Shown piece after piece: positions 1 to 7,677 of a stretch of 10,565 nt of DNA. Source of the DNA: Actinomycetes bacterium (GTDB lineage Bacteria; Actinomycetota; Actinomycetes; Propionibacteriales; Nocardioidaceae); NCBI GenBank assembly GCA_023415395.1, contig JAEZKN010000207.1, forward strand, positions 1-10,565. Reading direction: 5' to 3'. The translations under genes and the position numbers were made by a program. Under the pieces are notes generated by a model that worked only from the letters and a program-made list of their open reading frames with translations, searched no databases and had not been told where the DNA came from. The stretch's first letter is position 1. Each line of letters starts with the position of its first letter.

Positions 1-32
1 CCTCCCCGCGGCAGCCCGCAGGTGCGCCCGGC

Positions 33-2396
<2,364 letters not shown>

Positions 2397-2420
2397 CGTT
2401 CTCCTCGGTCGTCATCGCGG

Positions 2421-2657
2421 TCAGTCCTCGGGCAGGGCGGCGAAGTCCTTCTTCACCTGGCGGTACCACCCCAGCCCCTTCACCGGGCGCTTCCAGCGCC
2501 CGCGCATGTCGTCGTTCGCCGGGACGTGGGCCTCGTCGCCGCCGGCGACCATGGCCTTGAGGTGCTCGTCCTGCTGGTGGATCACGTCGTCCGCGGTCGT
2601 GCCCTGGAACGACTGGTCGCACGGGCCGCCCAGCTGCTGGCAGGTCATCGTCTTCAT
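2421..2657 (-). CDS. Small DUF1059-like protein, 78 aa
   Basis: A 78-aa cytoplasmic protein starting MKTMTCQQLGGPCD, a pattern I recall from short DUF1059-type proteins of actinobacteria and archaea (MKTMTC..LGG.CD). Cys6 and Cys13 are the only cysteines and could form a redox or metal site, though that is a guess. The middle is acidic and His-containing (QQDEH, GGDEAH); the C-terminal third is basic and aromatic (RGRWKRPVKGLGWYRQVKKDF). No signal peptide or membrane segment is present. The ATG at 2655-2657 overlaps the VOC stop codon as ATGA, and AGGAGG sits 7 nt upstream inside the VOC coding sequence, so the start is well supported and translation is probably coupled. It lies between a VOC protein and UvrA, which suggests a part in the same stress response. 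The molecular function is unknown. Confidence 0.8.
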   Translation of the reverse strand: MKTMTCQQLGGPCDQSFQGTTADDVIHQQDEHLKAMVAGGDEAHVPANDDMRGRWKRPVKGLGWYRQVKKDFAALPED

Positions 2658-3067
2658 GCGCGGGCCTCCTGGATCCGGACCATGTTGCCGGCGGGGTCGC
2701 GGAAGGCGCAGTCCCGGATGCCGTAGGGCTGGTCGGTGGGCTCCTGCACGACCTCCGCGTCGGTCGCCTGCACCCGGTCGAAGACGCTGTCCAGGTCCGG
2801 CGTGGCCAGCATGATCCAGCCGTAGGTGCCCTTGGCCATCATGTTCGCGATGGTCGTGCGCTCCTCCTCGGTGACGCCGGGGTCGGCGGCCGGAGGTCCC
2901 AGGAGGATGCAGGTCTCGGGCTGGCCCGGCGGGCCGACGGTGATCCAGCGCATCGTGCCGGTGCCGACGTCCGTGCGGACCTCGAAGCCGAGGGCGTCGC
3001 GGTAGAAGGCGAGCGACGCCTCCGGGTCCTCGTGCGGCAGTGCCGCGGTGTGGATGGTGATGTTCAT
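2654..3067 (-). CDS. VOC family protein (glyoxalase/bleomycin-resistance fold)
   Basis: A 137-aa protein of the vicinal oxygen chelate superfamily. The first beta-alpha unit reads ITIHTAALPHEDPEASLAFY (residues 3-22) followed by RDALGFEV. The second unit starts at YGWIMLATPDLDSVFDRV (82-99) and ends with the typical RDCAFRDPAGNMVRIQE (118-134). His6 and Glu134 are the usual first and last metal ligands, but no clear full set of four can be assigned, so the metal site may be incomplete. Relatives are glyoxalases, antibiotic-binding proteins and dioxygenases; the substrate cannot be read from sequence. The ATG at 3067 was chosen because family members start at about this point. An in-frame GTG at 3076 overlaps the AraC stop as GTGA and would add three residues; neither start has a good ribosome binding site, so translation probably depends on coupling to the AraC gene. 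It is followed by an ATGA overlap with the 78-aa gene. Confidence 0.88.
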   Translation of the reverse strand: MNITIHTAALPHEDPEASLAFYRDALGFEVRTDVGTGTMRWITVGPPGQPETCILLGPPAADPGVTEEERTTIANMMAKGTYGWIMLATPDLDSVFDRVQATDAEVVQEPTDQPYGIRDCAFRDPAGNMVRIQEARA

Positions 3068-3072
3068 GTCGA

Positions 3073-3504
3073 TCACGCTAATGACGTACCGGCGTCCGGT
3101 GCTTCTCGATTCCTGACCGGTCTGGTGACCTGCTTCGCCACGCACTGCGGGAGCCCGTGGGCGTCGCGGGTCGCCTCGCCGCGGTAGGTGCTCGGCGGCA
3201 TCCCGACCAGCTCGGTGAACCGGGTGCTGAAGGTGCCGAGCGACTGGCACCCGACCGCGAAGCACACCTCGGTGACGCTGAGGTCGCCGCGCCGCAGGAG
3301 CGCCATCGCCCGCTCGACCCGCCGGGTCATCAGGTAGGAGTAGACCGACTCGCCGTACGCCTGGCGGAACTGCCTGCTCAGGTGGCCCGCCGAGATGTGG
3401 ACGCCGCGGGCGAGCGCCTCGACGTCCAGGGGCTGGGCGTACTCGCGGTCGATCCGGTCGCGCACGCGACGCAGCAGGACGAGGTCGCTCTTCGTGCCGG
3501 CCAC
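3073..3504 (-). CDS. AraC/XylS-type transcriptional regulator, stand-alone DNA-binding domain
   Basis: A 143-aa protein made almost only of an AraC-type double helix-turn-helix. The first HTH is at about 27-48 (VEALARGVHISAGHLSRQF), the second at about 76-97 (VTEVCFAVGCQSLGTFSTRF), followed by the family hallmark GMPPSTYR (101-108). There is no N-terminal cupin or other effector domain. A 35-residue tail follows with GLPQCVAKQVTRPVRNREA (117-135) and Cys121; I recall similar tails in actinobacterial AraC proteins paired with VOC genes, but cannot check this. Its start is GTG at 3504, 9 bp after the acetyltransferase stop, with only a weak AGG-like ribosome binding site. The stop at 3073-3075 lies 5 nt before the VOC ATG. 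Given the context it probably regulates the VOC and UvrA genes and perhaps itself. The signal is unknown; the VOC protein could supply the ligand-binding function missing here. Confidence 0.9.
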   Translation of the reverse strand: MAGTKSDLVLLRRVRDRIDREYAQPLDVEALARGVHISAGHLSRQFRQAYGESVYSYLMTRRVERAMALLRRGDLSVTEVCFAVGCQSLGTFSTRFTELVGMPPSTYRGEATRDAHGLPQCVAKQVTRPVRNREAPDAGTSLA

Positions 3505-3513
3505 CGCCGCAGC

Positions 3514-4299
3514 CTAGCCGGGTGCGCCGACCCGGAAGGGCTGCGTGCCCCCGACGACGTGCAGCCCGAGCCGCTCCAGGATCGGCCGGCTGTCGTCGGA
3601 GGCGTCGACATGCAGGATCGGGTGGCCGAGCTCGAGCGCGCGCCGCGCGCGGACCGCCACGAGCGCGCGGTAGATCCCCCGGCCCCGGTACGCCGCCAGC
3701 GTGTTGCCGCCCCACAGGCCGGCGATCCGCGTGCCGACGACGGGCTCGAGCCAGGCGGCGCTGACGACCCGGTCGCCGTCCTCGGCGACGAAGACGTGGG
3801 TGGGCGCGGGGGCGGCCACGCGCACCGCCAGCTCGTCGGCCAGCCAGGACCAGTCCTCGCCCCAGACCTCGGTGCTGAGCGCGGCGATCCTGGCCAGGTC
3901 GGCAGGCTCGTGCACCTGGCGGAGCTCGATGCCGTCCGGCAGGACCGGGTCAGCCGCGAGCGGAGCGGCCTCTCCCAGGACGAGCGCCTCGTGGTCCTCG
4001 GCCTCGGCCCCCGCGGACTCCAGCAACGGGCGCAGGCCCGCATGGTCGTGGTCCCAGGTCTTCCACTCGAAGGCGCACCCCGCCGTGGCGAAGTGAGCGA
4101 CCGTGCGGTCGACGAGCGCCCCGAGCTCGCCGAGTGCCAGGTCGGTCGCCGGGCAGGTGAGCATCGCGAACCCGTCGCGGCCGGTGAGGCAGCGGACGAC
4201 GGGGCCGTCGGTCTCCCCCGCCCATCCGCTCGGCAGGTGCTCCGCGAAGGTCGCGCGGACCTCGTCGTCGTAGGCCCGGCGCAGCTCGACGGCGGTCAC
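3514..4299 (-). CDS. GNAT family N-acetyltransferase
   Basis: A 261-aa protein with a C-terminal GNAT domain at about 120-258. The acetyl-CoA pyrophosphate loop is visible as AAYRGRGIYRALV (202-214), matching R/Q-x-x-G-x-G/A, followed by a helix (VRARRALELG) and the late-strand pattern HVDASDDSRPILERLGL (230-246). Residues 1-115 look like a degenerate first GNAT-like half without the loop, so this may be a tandem-fold acetyltransferase; that part is inferred from size. The GTG at 4297-4299 overlaps the stop of the upstream secreted-protein gene as GTGA, with a GGGGA sequence a few nt upstream. Such proteins acetylate amines on small molecules, peptides or antibiotics; the substrate cannot be predicted here. 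It is coupled to two exported proteins upstream and sits 9 bp before the AraC gene, so it belongs to the same transcription unit unless an internal promoter precedes the regulator. Confidence 0.9.
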   Translation of the reverse strand: MTAVELRRAYDDEVRATFAEHLPSGWAGETDGPVVRCLTGRDGFAMLTCPATDLALGELGALVDRTVAHFATAGCAFEWKTWDHDHAGLRPLLESAGAEAEDHEALVLGEAAPLAADPVLPDGIELRQVHEPADLARIAALSTEVWGEDWSWLADELAVRVAAPAPTHVFVAEDGDRVVSAAWLEPVVGTRIAGLWGGNTLAAYRGRGIYRALVAVRARRALELGHPILHVDASDDSRPILERLGLHVVGGTQPFRVGAPG

Positions 4300-4646
4300 G
4301 GCGTCCCCGGGACGGAGACGTACATCTGGACCTCGAAGACCCGCGAGACCGCGCGCGGCAGCCGGCCCGCGCGGGGCGCGACCATGCGGAAGGTCCGCTC
4401 GCGCGGCGTGAAGCCGGAGCGCTCGAGCAGCGCGTAGCGGCCGGCCCGGGTCGACCGGGTGCGCTCGACCACGTGCCAGCGGCCGGCGACGACCTCCTCC
4501 AGCCGCACGAGCCGCCGCTCCCCCGGCACGACGTGCACCCTGCCCTCGACCGGGATGAACGCATCGACGTGCACGCGCTCGGGGACGGTCACGGTGATCC
4601 CGCCCGGCGCCGCCAGGGTGAGCGCGAGCGCCAGCAGCAGGTTCAC
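4296..4646 (-). CDS. Small secreted protein with probable Ig-like beta-sandwich domain
   Basis: A 116-aa protein. Residues 1-16 (MNLLLALALTLAAPGG, GTG read as Met) form a short hydrophobic segment that looks like a signal peptide with minimal n-region, so export is likely though not certain. The rest is beta-rich: VTVPERVHVDAFIPVEGRV, then VRLEEVVAGRWHVVERTRST and GRYALLERSG. This resembles Ig-like repeats of actinobacterial surface proteins, where a strand of the form VxLxxxxxGRWxxVxRTxT precedes GRYxF. There are no cysteines. The GTG at 4644-4646 overlaps the lipoprotein stop (GTGA), and GGAGGAG lies close upstream, which fixes the start. It is coupled to a lipoprotein before it and an acetyltransferase after it. 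I do not recognise a specific family; the Ig-like call rests on strand pattern only. Confidence 0.72.
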   Translation of the reverse strand: MNLLLALALTLAAPGGITVTVPERVHVDAFIPVEGRVHVVPGERRLVRLEEVVAGRWHVVERTRSTRAGRYALLERSGFTPRERTFRMVAPRAGRLPRAVSRVFEVQMYVSVPGTP

Positions 4647-5023
4647 GAGAGCTCCTCCTCGCACGCGGCCCAGTCGTCGGTGGCCTGCTCGACCACGTAG
4701 CCGCCGCCGTCGGTGCGGACGACCTGCACCCACCAGCCGTCGCCCTCCTCGTGGCGGACCTCGACGACGTCGGGATCGGCCTCGCCGGCGTCGGAGAAGA
4801 TCCAGCCGTCGTCGGCCGGCAGCTCCTCGAAGCCGGTCGCGCCGGAGAGCCAGGTGCTGAGCGCCTGCATCGGGCTCTCCTCCCCCGCCTCGGTGAGGTC
4901 CGGGTGGTAGGCCTGCCCGGCGCAGTCGCCGCCGTCGTCACCCGAGCATCCCGTCAGGAGCGTGGCCACCAGTGCGAGCGCGGGAGCAGCGGTTCGGAGG
5001 AGCACGCGACCAGCATGAGGCAC
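4643..5023 (-). CDS. Small acidic lipoprotein
   Basis: A 126-aa exported lipoprotein of unknown family. The N terminus has a basic region (HAGRVLLR), a hydrophobic core (AAPALALVATLL, 12-23) and a lipobox LTGC with Cys26 as the lipidated residue. The mature domain of about 100 residues is acidic, with SGDDGGDC after the lipobox and a core containing DGWIFSDAGEADPDVVEV, WWVQVVRTDGGGYVV and DDWAACEEE. Cys34 and Cys121 could form a disulfide outside the membrane. I chose the GTG at 5021-5023 because GGAGGG lies exactly 7 nt upstream; an ATG at 5053 would add ten residues (a Pro-rich N terminus) and has no such site. It is the first gene of the minus-strand block, and its stop overlaps the next gene as GTGA. 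Function is unknown; the sequence looks like a small surface-exposed binding domain. Confidence 0.85.
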   Translation of the reverse strand: MPHAGRVLLRTAAPALALVATLLTGCSGDDGGDCAGQAYHPDLTEAGEESPMQALSTWLSGATGFEELPADDGWIFSDAGEADPDVVEVRHEEGDGWWVQVVRTDGGGYVVEQATDDWAACEEELS

Positions 5024-5030
5024 GGCGCAG

Positions 5031-5036
5031 CCCTCC
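5031..5036 (-). promoter_or_regulatory. Shine-Dalgarno site deciding the lipoprotein start
   Basis: GGAGGG on the minus strand, 7 nt before the GTG at 5023. It favours the GTG start over the in-frame ATG at 5053. Confidence 0.7.
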
Positions 5037-5215
5037 GCCGGCGGGTCGGGCACCCGTGGCCCGCACGGACTAGACCGACACCACCCGTCCGGGGGGTTGT
5101 GCAGGAAAGCCAGCGCGCCTGACAGACCGACCCTTTACCTTCGTTCACGATGTATCCGGACCGGTCGGCCGGCCTCCTCCTGGGGAGACGGGCCGTGGCC
5201 GTCGCACCGGACATC

Positions 5216-5229
5216 ATGCCGGGGGGCAT
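5216..5229 (+). other. Short hairpin in the leader of the 51-aa gene
   Basis: ATGCC-GGGG-GGCAT forms a perfect 5-bp stem 15 nt before the ribosome binding site. A second stem, GACGG/CCGTC (5187-5191 with 5199-5203), lies just upstream. In DNA this GC-rich, short stems arise often by chance, so a regulatory role is only possible. Confidence 0.3.
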
Positions 5230-5244
5230 CGCCGAGGCTCGAGG

Positions 5245-5250
5245 GGAGGT
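5245..5250 (+). promoter_or_regulatory. Strong Shine-Dalgarno site for the 51-aa gene
   Basis: GGAGGT, 6 nt before the ATG at 5257. It is the main evidence that the short frame is translated. Confidence 0.8.
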
Positions 5251-5256
5251 AGAACC

Positions 5257-5412
5257 ATGTGGGACACCGTCCAGACGAACGCTGAGCACCTCACGCACGA
5301 CATGCCGTGCCCACACTGCGGGCACGCCCTCCACGTCTACCTCGCGTGCGGGGATGGATGTGAGTGTGTGCCGGTGCGACCGAGCAAGCTCGCGCAGCTC
5401 GCCACCGTCTGA
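5257..5412 (+). CDS. 51-aa Cys/His-rich, probably zinc-binding protein
   Basis: A short gene encoding 51 residues starting MWDTVQTNAEHLTHD. It carries CPHCGH (18-23), a further His at 26, then CGDGCEC (31-37), so five cysteines and three histidines sit within 20 residues, the pattern of a small zinc ribbon or knuckle. The tail RPSKLAQLATV is free of cysteine. No signal peptide or membrane segment is present. The ATG has GGAGGT 6 nt upstream, an excellent ribosome binding site, and 44 of 51 codons end in G or C, which argues for a real gene over the competing overlapping frame from 5150. I recall similar short actinobacterial proteins beginning MWDTVQTNAEHLTHDMPCP but cannot confirm this here. 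It stands alone on the plus strand, diverging from the lipoprotein block. Function is unknown; nucleic-acid or metal binding are possible. Confidence 0.82.
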   Translation: MWDTVQTNAEHLTHDMPCPHCGHALHVYLACGDGCECVPVRPSKLAQLATV

Positions 5413-5471
5413 CCGCAGCGTCTGACAGCAGCGTTCGACCGCAGCGTCCGACCGCAGGGTCTGACGACTCC
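5407..5471. repeat. 13-bp tandem repeat, four copies plus a partial fifth
   Basis: Unit GTCTGACCGCAGC repeats head to tail at 5407-5419, 5420-5432 (one mismatch), 5433-5445 (two) and 5446-5458 (two); a fifth copy matches only its first seven bases (GTCTGAC). The first unit supplies the last codon and stop (GTC TGA) of the 51-aa gene. Because 13 is not a multiple of three, copy-number change would not extend that protein but could alter the downstream 3' region of both convergent genes. Confidence 0.85.
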
Positions 5472-5551
5472 GGTCGCCACCACCACCCTCCTCCGACCAT
5501 CTCCACCGACCCCCCGTCCGGAGCGTCGGCCGGGCGCAGCGTCTCGGCGCC

Positions 5552-7228
5552 TCAGCCGACAGGGTCGACGGTCGCCACCCGCTTGAGCACGGGCAGTTCC
5601 GGGCGGCCGTCGACCTCACCGGCGTTCCACCACATCCGCAGGCCCGGAGGTCCGAGCTCCAGCACCGCGAGGTTGTTGTCGTACCAGGGTCCGTGCGTGA
5701 CCTTCCACCGCAGCGGCTCCAGCGGGACCCGGCCGGACAGGGACAGCAGCCGGCCCAGCCACCCCGTCGTACGCCGGGCGGCGACCGCCGTGAAGCCCTG
5801 CATCACCCGGGGCAGCGGGTTGCGGATCGGCGAGCACACCGCCTGCAGGATGCGGGTCGTGGCCATGCCGTCGCGGGGCCAGGCCTCGGCGCCGGAGCGG
5901 TGGTGCACGGGGCCGGAGAGGAAGGTGATCGTCCGCGGAGGCCGTCCGCGCTTGCCGGTGGCGACGTCGACCACGATCTCCGCGACGTCGCGGAAGCCCT
6001 GCTGGAACGCCGCCCAGTGCTCGAGGTCGGCCGCCTGCCGTGCCCGCTCCCCGAACCACTTCCCCGGGGGTCCCCAGGCGCCCTGGGCGATCGACTCCCC
6101 GAAGGACTCGATGTGGTGCAGGCCCGGTGCTAGGAGGAACGGCAGGGACGTGCCGACGAGGAGGTGGTCGACGTCGCCCCGGAGCTGGGCGTCGAGCCAC
6201 ATCAGCTCACCGTCGTCGAGCATCGAGCGGTGGTCGGGCCGGAGCACGCGCGCGGCCCGGGAGTCGACGACGACCAGGCGGGCCTGGGTGTCGAAGTCCC
6301 GCGCGAAGCTCCACCGGTAGGTCTCGGGGTGCTGGTCGGCACGGTCGGCCAAGGCGTCCAGCAGGTCGGACACGTCGAGCTCGTCGGGCCCGTCGTGGGC
6401 GGCGATCTGCCGCCAGAGCTCGTCCGCGTGCAGCTCCTCGGCGCCGAGGTTGCCCAGGTGCTGGTAGACCCAGTAGGACCCGAGGCCGCCGACGACCCGG
6501 TCGTGCCACCAGTCGGTCGACTCCATCGCCTGCCGCCACGTCCAGCTGGTGTTCCAGTCGTCGCGGATGTCGTGGTCGTCGAAGATCATCGCGCTCGGCA
6601 GCGTCGAGAGCAGCCACCGGTTGGCCGGGTCGCACCACGCGATCGAGTAGAGGTGGGCGTACTCCTCGAAGTCCTTCAGCTCGTACCACGGCGCCTGGTC
6701 GGGGTCGCGCCGCCGCTCGATGAACTCGCGCATCTCGGCGCTGGTCTCGTCGGCGTAGACCTGGTCGCCGAGGAAGAGCACCAGGTCGGGCCACCGCTCG
6801 TCCTCGTCCAGGCTCCCGTCGGTCAGCCCCGCCATCCGCAGGGCGTAGGCACGCAGCGCGTCGACGCCGAACTCCGCGTTGCCCTCCTCGTCGTGCGGGA
6901 CGCTCACCCGGCAGGAGCCGAAGGCCAGCCGCAGCGGCTTGCCCGGCAGCAGCGTCGGGATGATCGGCGGCGGGAAGTCGGCGAGCTCCGGGTCCGTGGC
7001 CGGCCACGCGCGCTCACCGTCGACGTCGACGGTGTACGGCGTCTTCGACCCGGGCTCGAGGCCGGTCACCTCCACCAGCGCGAAGTGGTGGCCGTGGGCG
7101 CCGAAGGTCCGGGCCGAGGCGGTCCGCTCCCCCGCCGTCACGGTGACCGTGGCTGCCTGCGCCGTCTCGACCCAGATGGTGGCGGAGGTGGCGTCGACGT
7201 AGCGGAGCAGTGGGCCGAGTGTGAGCAC
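5552..7228 (-). CDS. phoD: PhoD-like alkaline phosphatase/phosphodiesterase (cytoplasmic type)
   Basis: A 558-aa metallophosphoesterase of the PhoD family. Motifs in order: GSCR (104-107, Cys106 a probable iron ligand), LFLGDQVYAD (151-160, Asp155 and Tyr158), FDDHDIRDDWN (216-226), VVDSRAARVL (320-329) and FLSGPVHH (436-443). Residues 1-80 form the N-terminal beta domain starting LGPLLRYVDATSATIWVE. There is no Tat or Sec signal, unlike Bacillus PhoD, so it acts in the cytoplasm on phosphomonoesters or phosphodiesters; length fits actinobacterial homologues. One oddity: the motif near 440 is usually SGDVHH, with Asp as a metal ligand, but here it is SGPVHH (codon CCC), so the metal site may be changed. 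The GTG at 7226-7228 fits the family start and has no ribosome binding site; TAGGTT lies 6 nt upstream, suggesting a leaderless mRNA. Its 5' end is 25 bp from the divergent membrane-protein gene. Confidence 0.93.
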   Translation of the reverse strand: MLTLGPLLRYVDATSATIWVETAQAATVTVTAGERTASARTFGAHGHHFALVEVTGLEPGSKTPYTVDVDGERAWPATDPELADFPPPIIPTLLPGKPLRLAFGSCRVSVPHDEEGNAEFGVDALRAYALRMAGLTDGSLDEDERWPDLVLFLGDQVYADETSAEMREFIERRRDPDQAPWYELKDFEEYAHLYSIAWCDPANRWLLSTLPSAMIFDDHDIRDDWNTSWTWRQAMESTDWWHDRVVGGLGSYWVYQHLGNLGAEELHADELWRQIAAHDGPDELDVSDLLDALADRADQHPETYRWSFARDFDTQARLVVVDSRAARVLRPDHRSMLDDGELMWLDAQLRGDVDHLLVGTSLPFLLAPGLHHIESFGESIAQGAWGPPGKWFGERARQAADLEHWAAFQQGFRDVAEIVVDVATGKRGRPPRTITFLSGPVHHRSGAEAWPRDGMATTRILQAVCSPIRNPLPRVMQGFTAVAARRTTGWLGRLLSLSGRVPLEPLRWKVTHGPWYDNNLAVLELGPPGLRMWWNAGEVDGRPELPVLKRVATVDPVG

Positions 7229-7234
7229 GGACCG

Positions 7235-7240
7235 AACCTA
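7235..7240 (-). promoter_or_regulatory. Predicted -10 box, leaderless promoter of the PhoD-like gene
   Basis: TAGGTT on the minus strand fits TANNNT and lies exactly 6 nt before the GTG at 7228. No Shine-Dalgarno sequence is present. The -35 region would fall inside the divergent gene and shows no clear match. Confidence 0.5.
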
Positions 7241-7241
7241 A

Positions 7242-7247
7242 TACGAT
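7242..7247 (+). promoter_or_regulatory. Predicted -10 box, leaderless promoter of the membrane-protein gene
   Basis: TACGAT fits TANNNT and lies exactly 6 nt before the ATG at 7254, with no Shine-Dalgarno sequence. It is separated by a single base from the opposing predicted -10 box at 7235-7240. Confidence 0.55.
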
Positions 7248-7253
7248 GCACCC

Positions 7254-7664
7254 ATGTCGACCCCCGTGAAGCCCTCCGGCTCGTCCGTCCCGGCCGTCCC
7301 GGCGGCGCCCGCCGCTCCGCTCGAGCCGGTCCCGGTCGTGGCCCCGTTCGGCTGGCTGCTGATCCTGTTCGCCGGCATCGGCCTGATCGCCGCCACCTGG
7401 CTGCTCTACCCGCTGGACGCGACCGGCATGTGGGCCGGCTACCGCGACGGCTTCATCGGGACCATCGTCATCGCCTGCGCCCTCGCGCTGAACACCACGC
7501 TGCCCAAGAAGCCGTTCCTCGGCGTGCTCGGGCTCTGCGGGATCCTGCTGGTGCTGTTCGGGCTCTTCCTGGACAACCCCACGAAGGTGCTGATCGCCGA
7601 GGTCGCCTCCGGCGGCCTGCTCCTGGCCGGCACCGCGCTCTACCTCAGCGGCAAGCGCGACTGA
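7254..7664 (+). CDS. Small integral membrane protein with four predicted TM helices
   Basis: A 136-aa protein that I do not recognise. Residues 1-30 are rich in Pro, Ala, Val and Ser and probably disordered and cytoplasmic. Four hydrophobic segments follow: about 32-52 (FGWLLILFAGIGLIAATWLL), 66-83 (GFIGTIVIACALALNTTL), 88-106 (FLGVLGLCGILLVLFGLFL) and 111-132 (VLIAEVASGGLLLAGTALYL). The loop LYPLDATGMWAGYRDG (51-66) and the short KKP and DNPTK turns are the only polar parts. No catalytic motif is seen. The ATG has no ribosome binding site but a TACGAT box 6 nt upstream, so it is probably leaderless. It diverges from the PhoD-like gene across 25 bp and converges on the dehydrogenase with 13 bp between stop codons. 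Shared control with the phosphoesterase is possible because their promoters would overlap. Confidence 0.85.
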   Translation: MSTPVKPSGSSVPAVPAAPAAPLEPVPVVAPFGWLLILFAGIGLIAATWLLYPLDATGMWAGYRDGFIGTIVIACALALNTTLPKKPFLGVLGLCGILLVLFGLFLDNPTKVLIAEVASGGLLLAGTALYLSGKRD

Positions 7665-7677
7665 CCGACCCGTCCGG

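Noticed and set aside
3068..3715. N-terminal extension of the VOC frame by over 200 residues
   Set aside because: The extension overlaps the AraC gene and part of the acetyltransferase in another frame, is Arg/Pro/Ala-rich, and the VOC fold starts only at 3067.
5042..5056. Stem CGGGT/ACCCG upstream of the lipoprotein gene as an operator
   Set aside because: Only 5 bp long, GC-rich and without a matching promoter nearby; too weak to call.
5097..5155. Possible plus-strand promoter (TTGTGC, TACCTT) for the 51-aa gene
   Set aside because: TACCTT fits a -10 box but no -35-like element lies at a 16-18 bp distance; TTGTGC is 33 bp away.
5150..5425. 91-codon plus-strand frame overlapping the 51-aa gene
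   Set aside because: It has no ribosome binding site and a Ser/Thr/Arg-rich low-complexity product; the alternative frame has an ideal ribosome binding site and a Cys/His motif.
5533..5551. Hairpin GGCGC/GCGCC just after the PhoD-like stop as a terminator
   Set aside because: The stem is only 5 bp with a 9-nt loop and no T-tract; in sequence this GC-rich it is likely chance.
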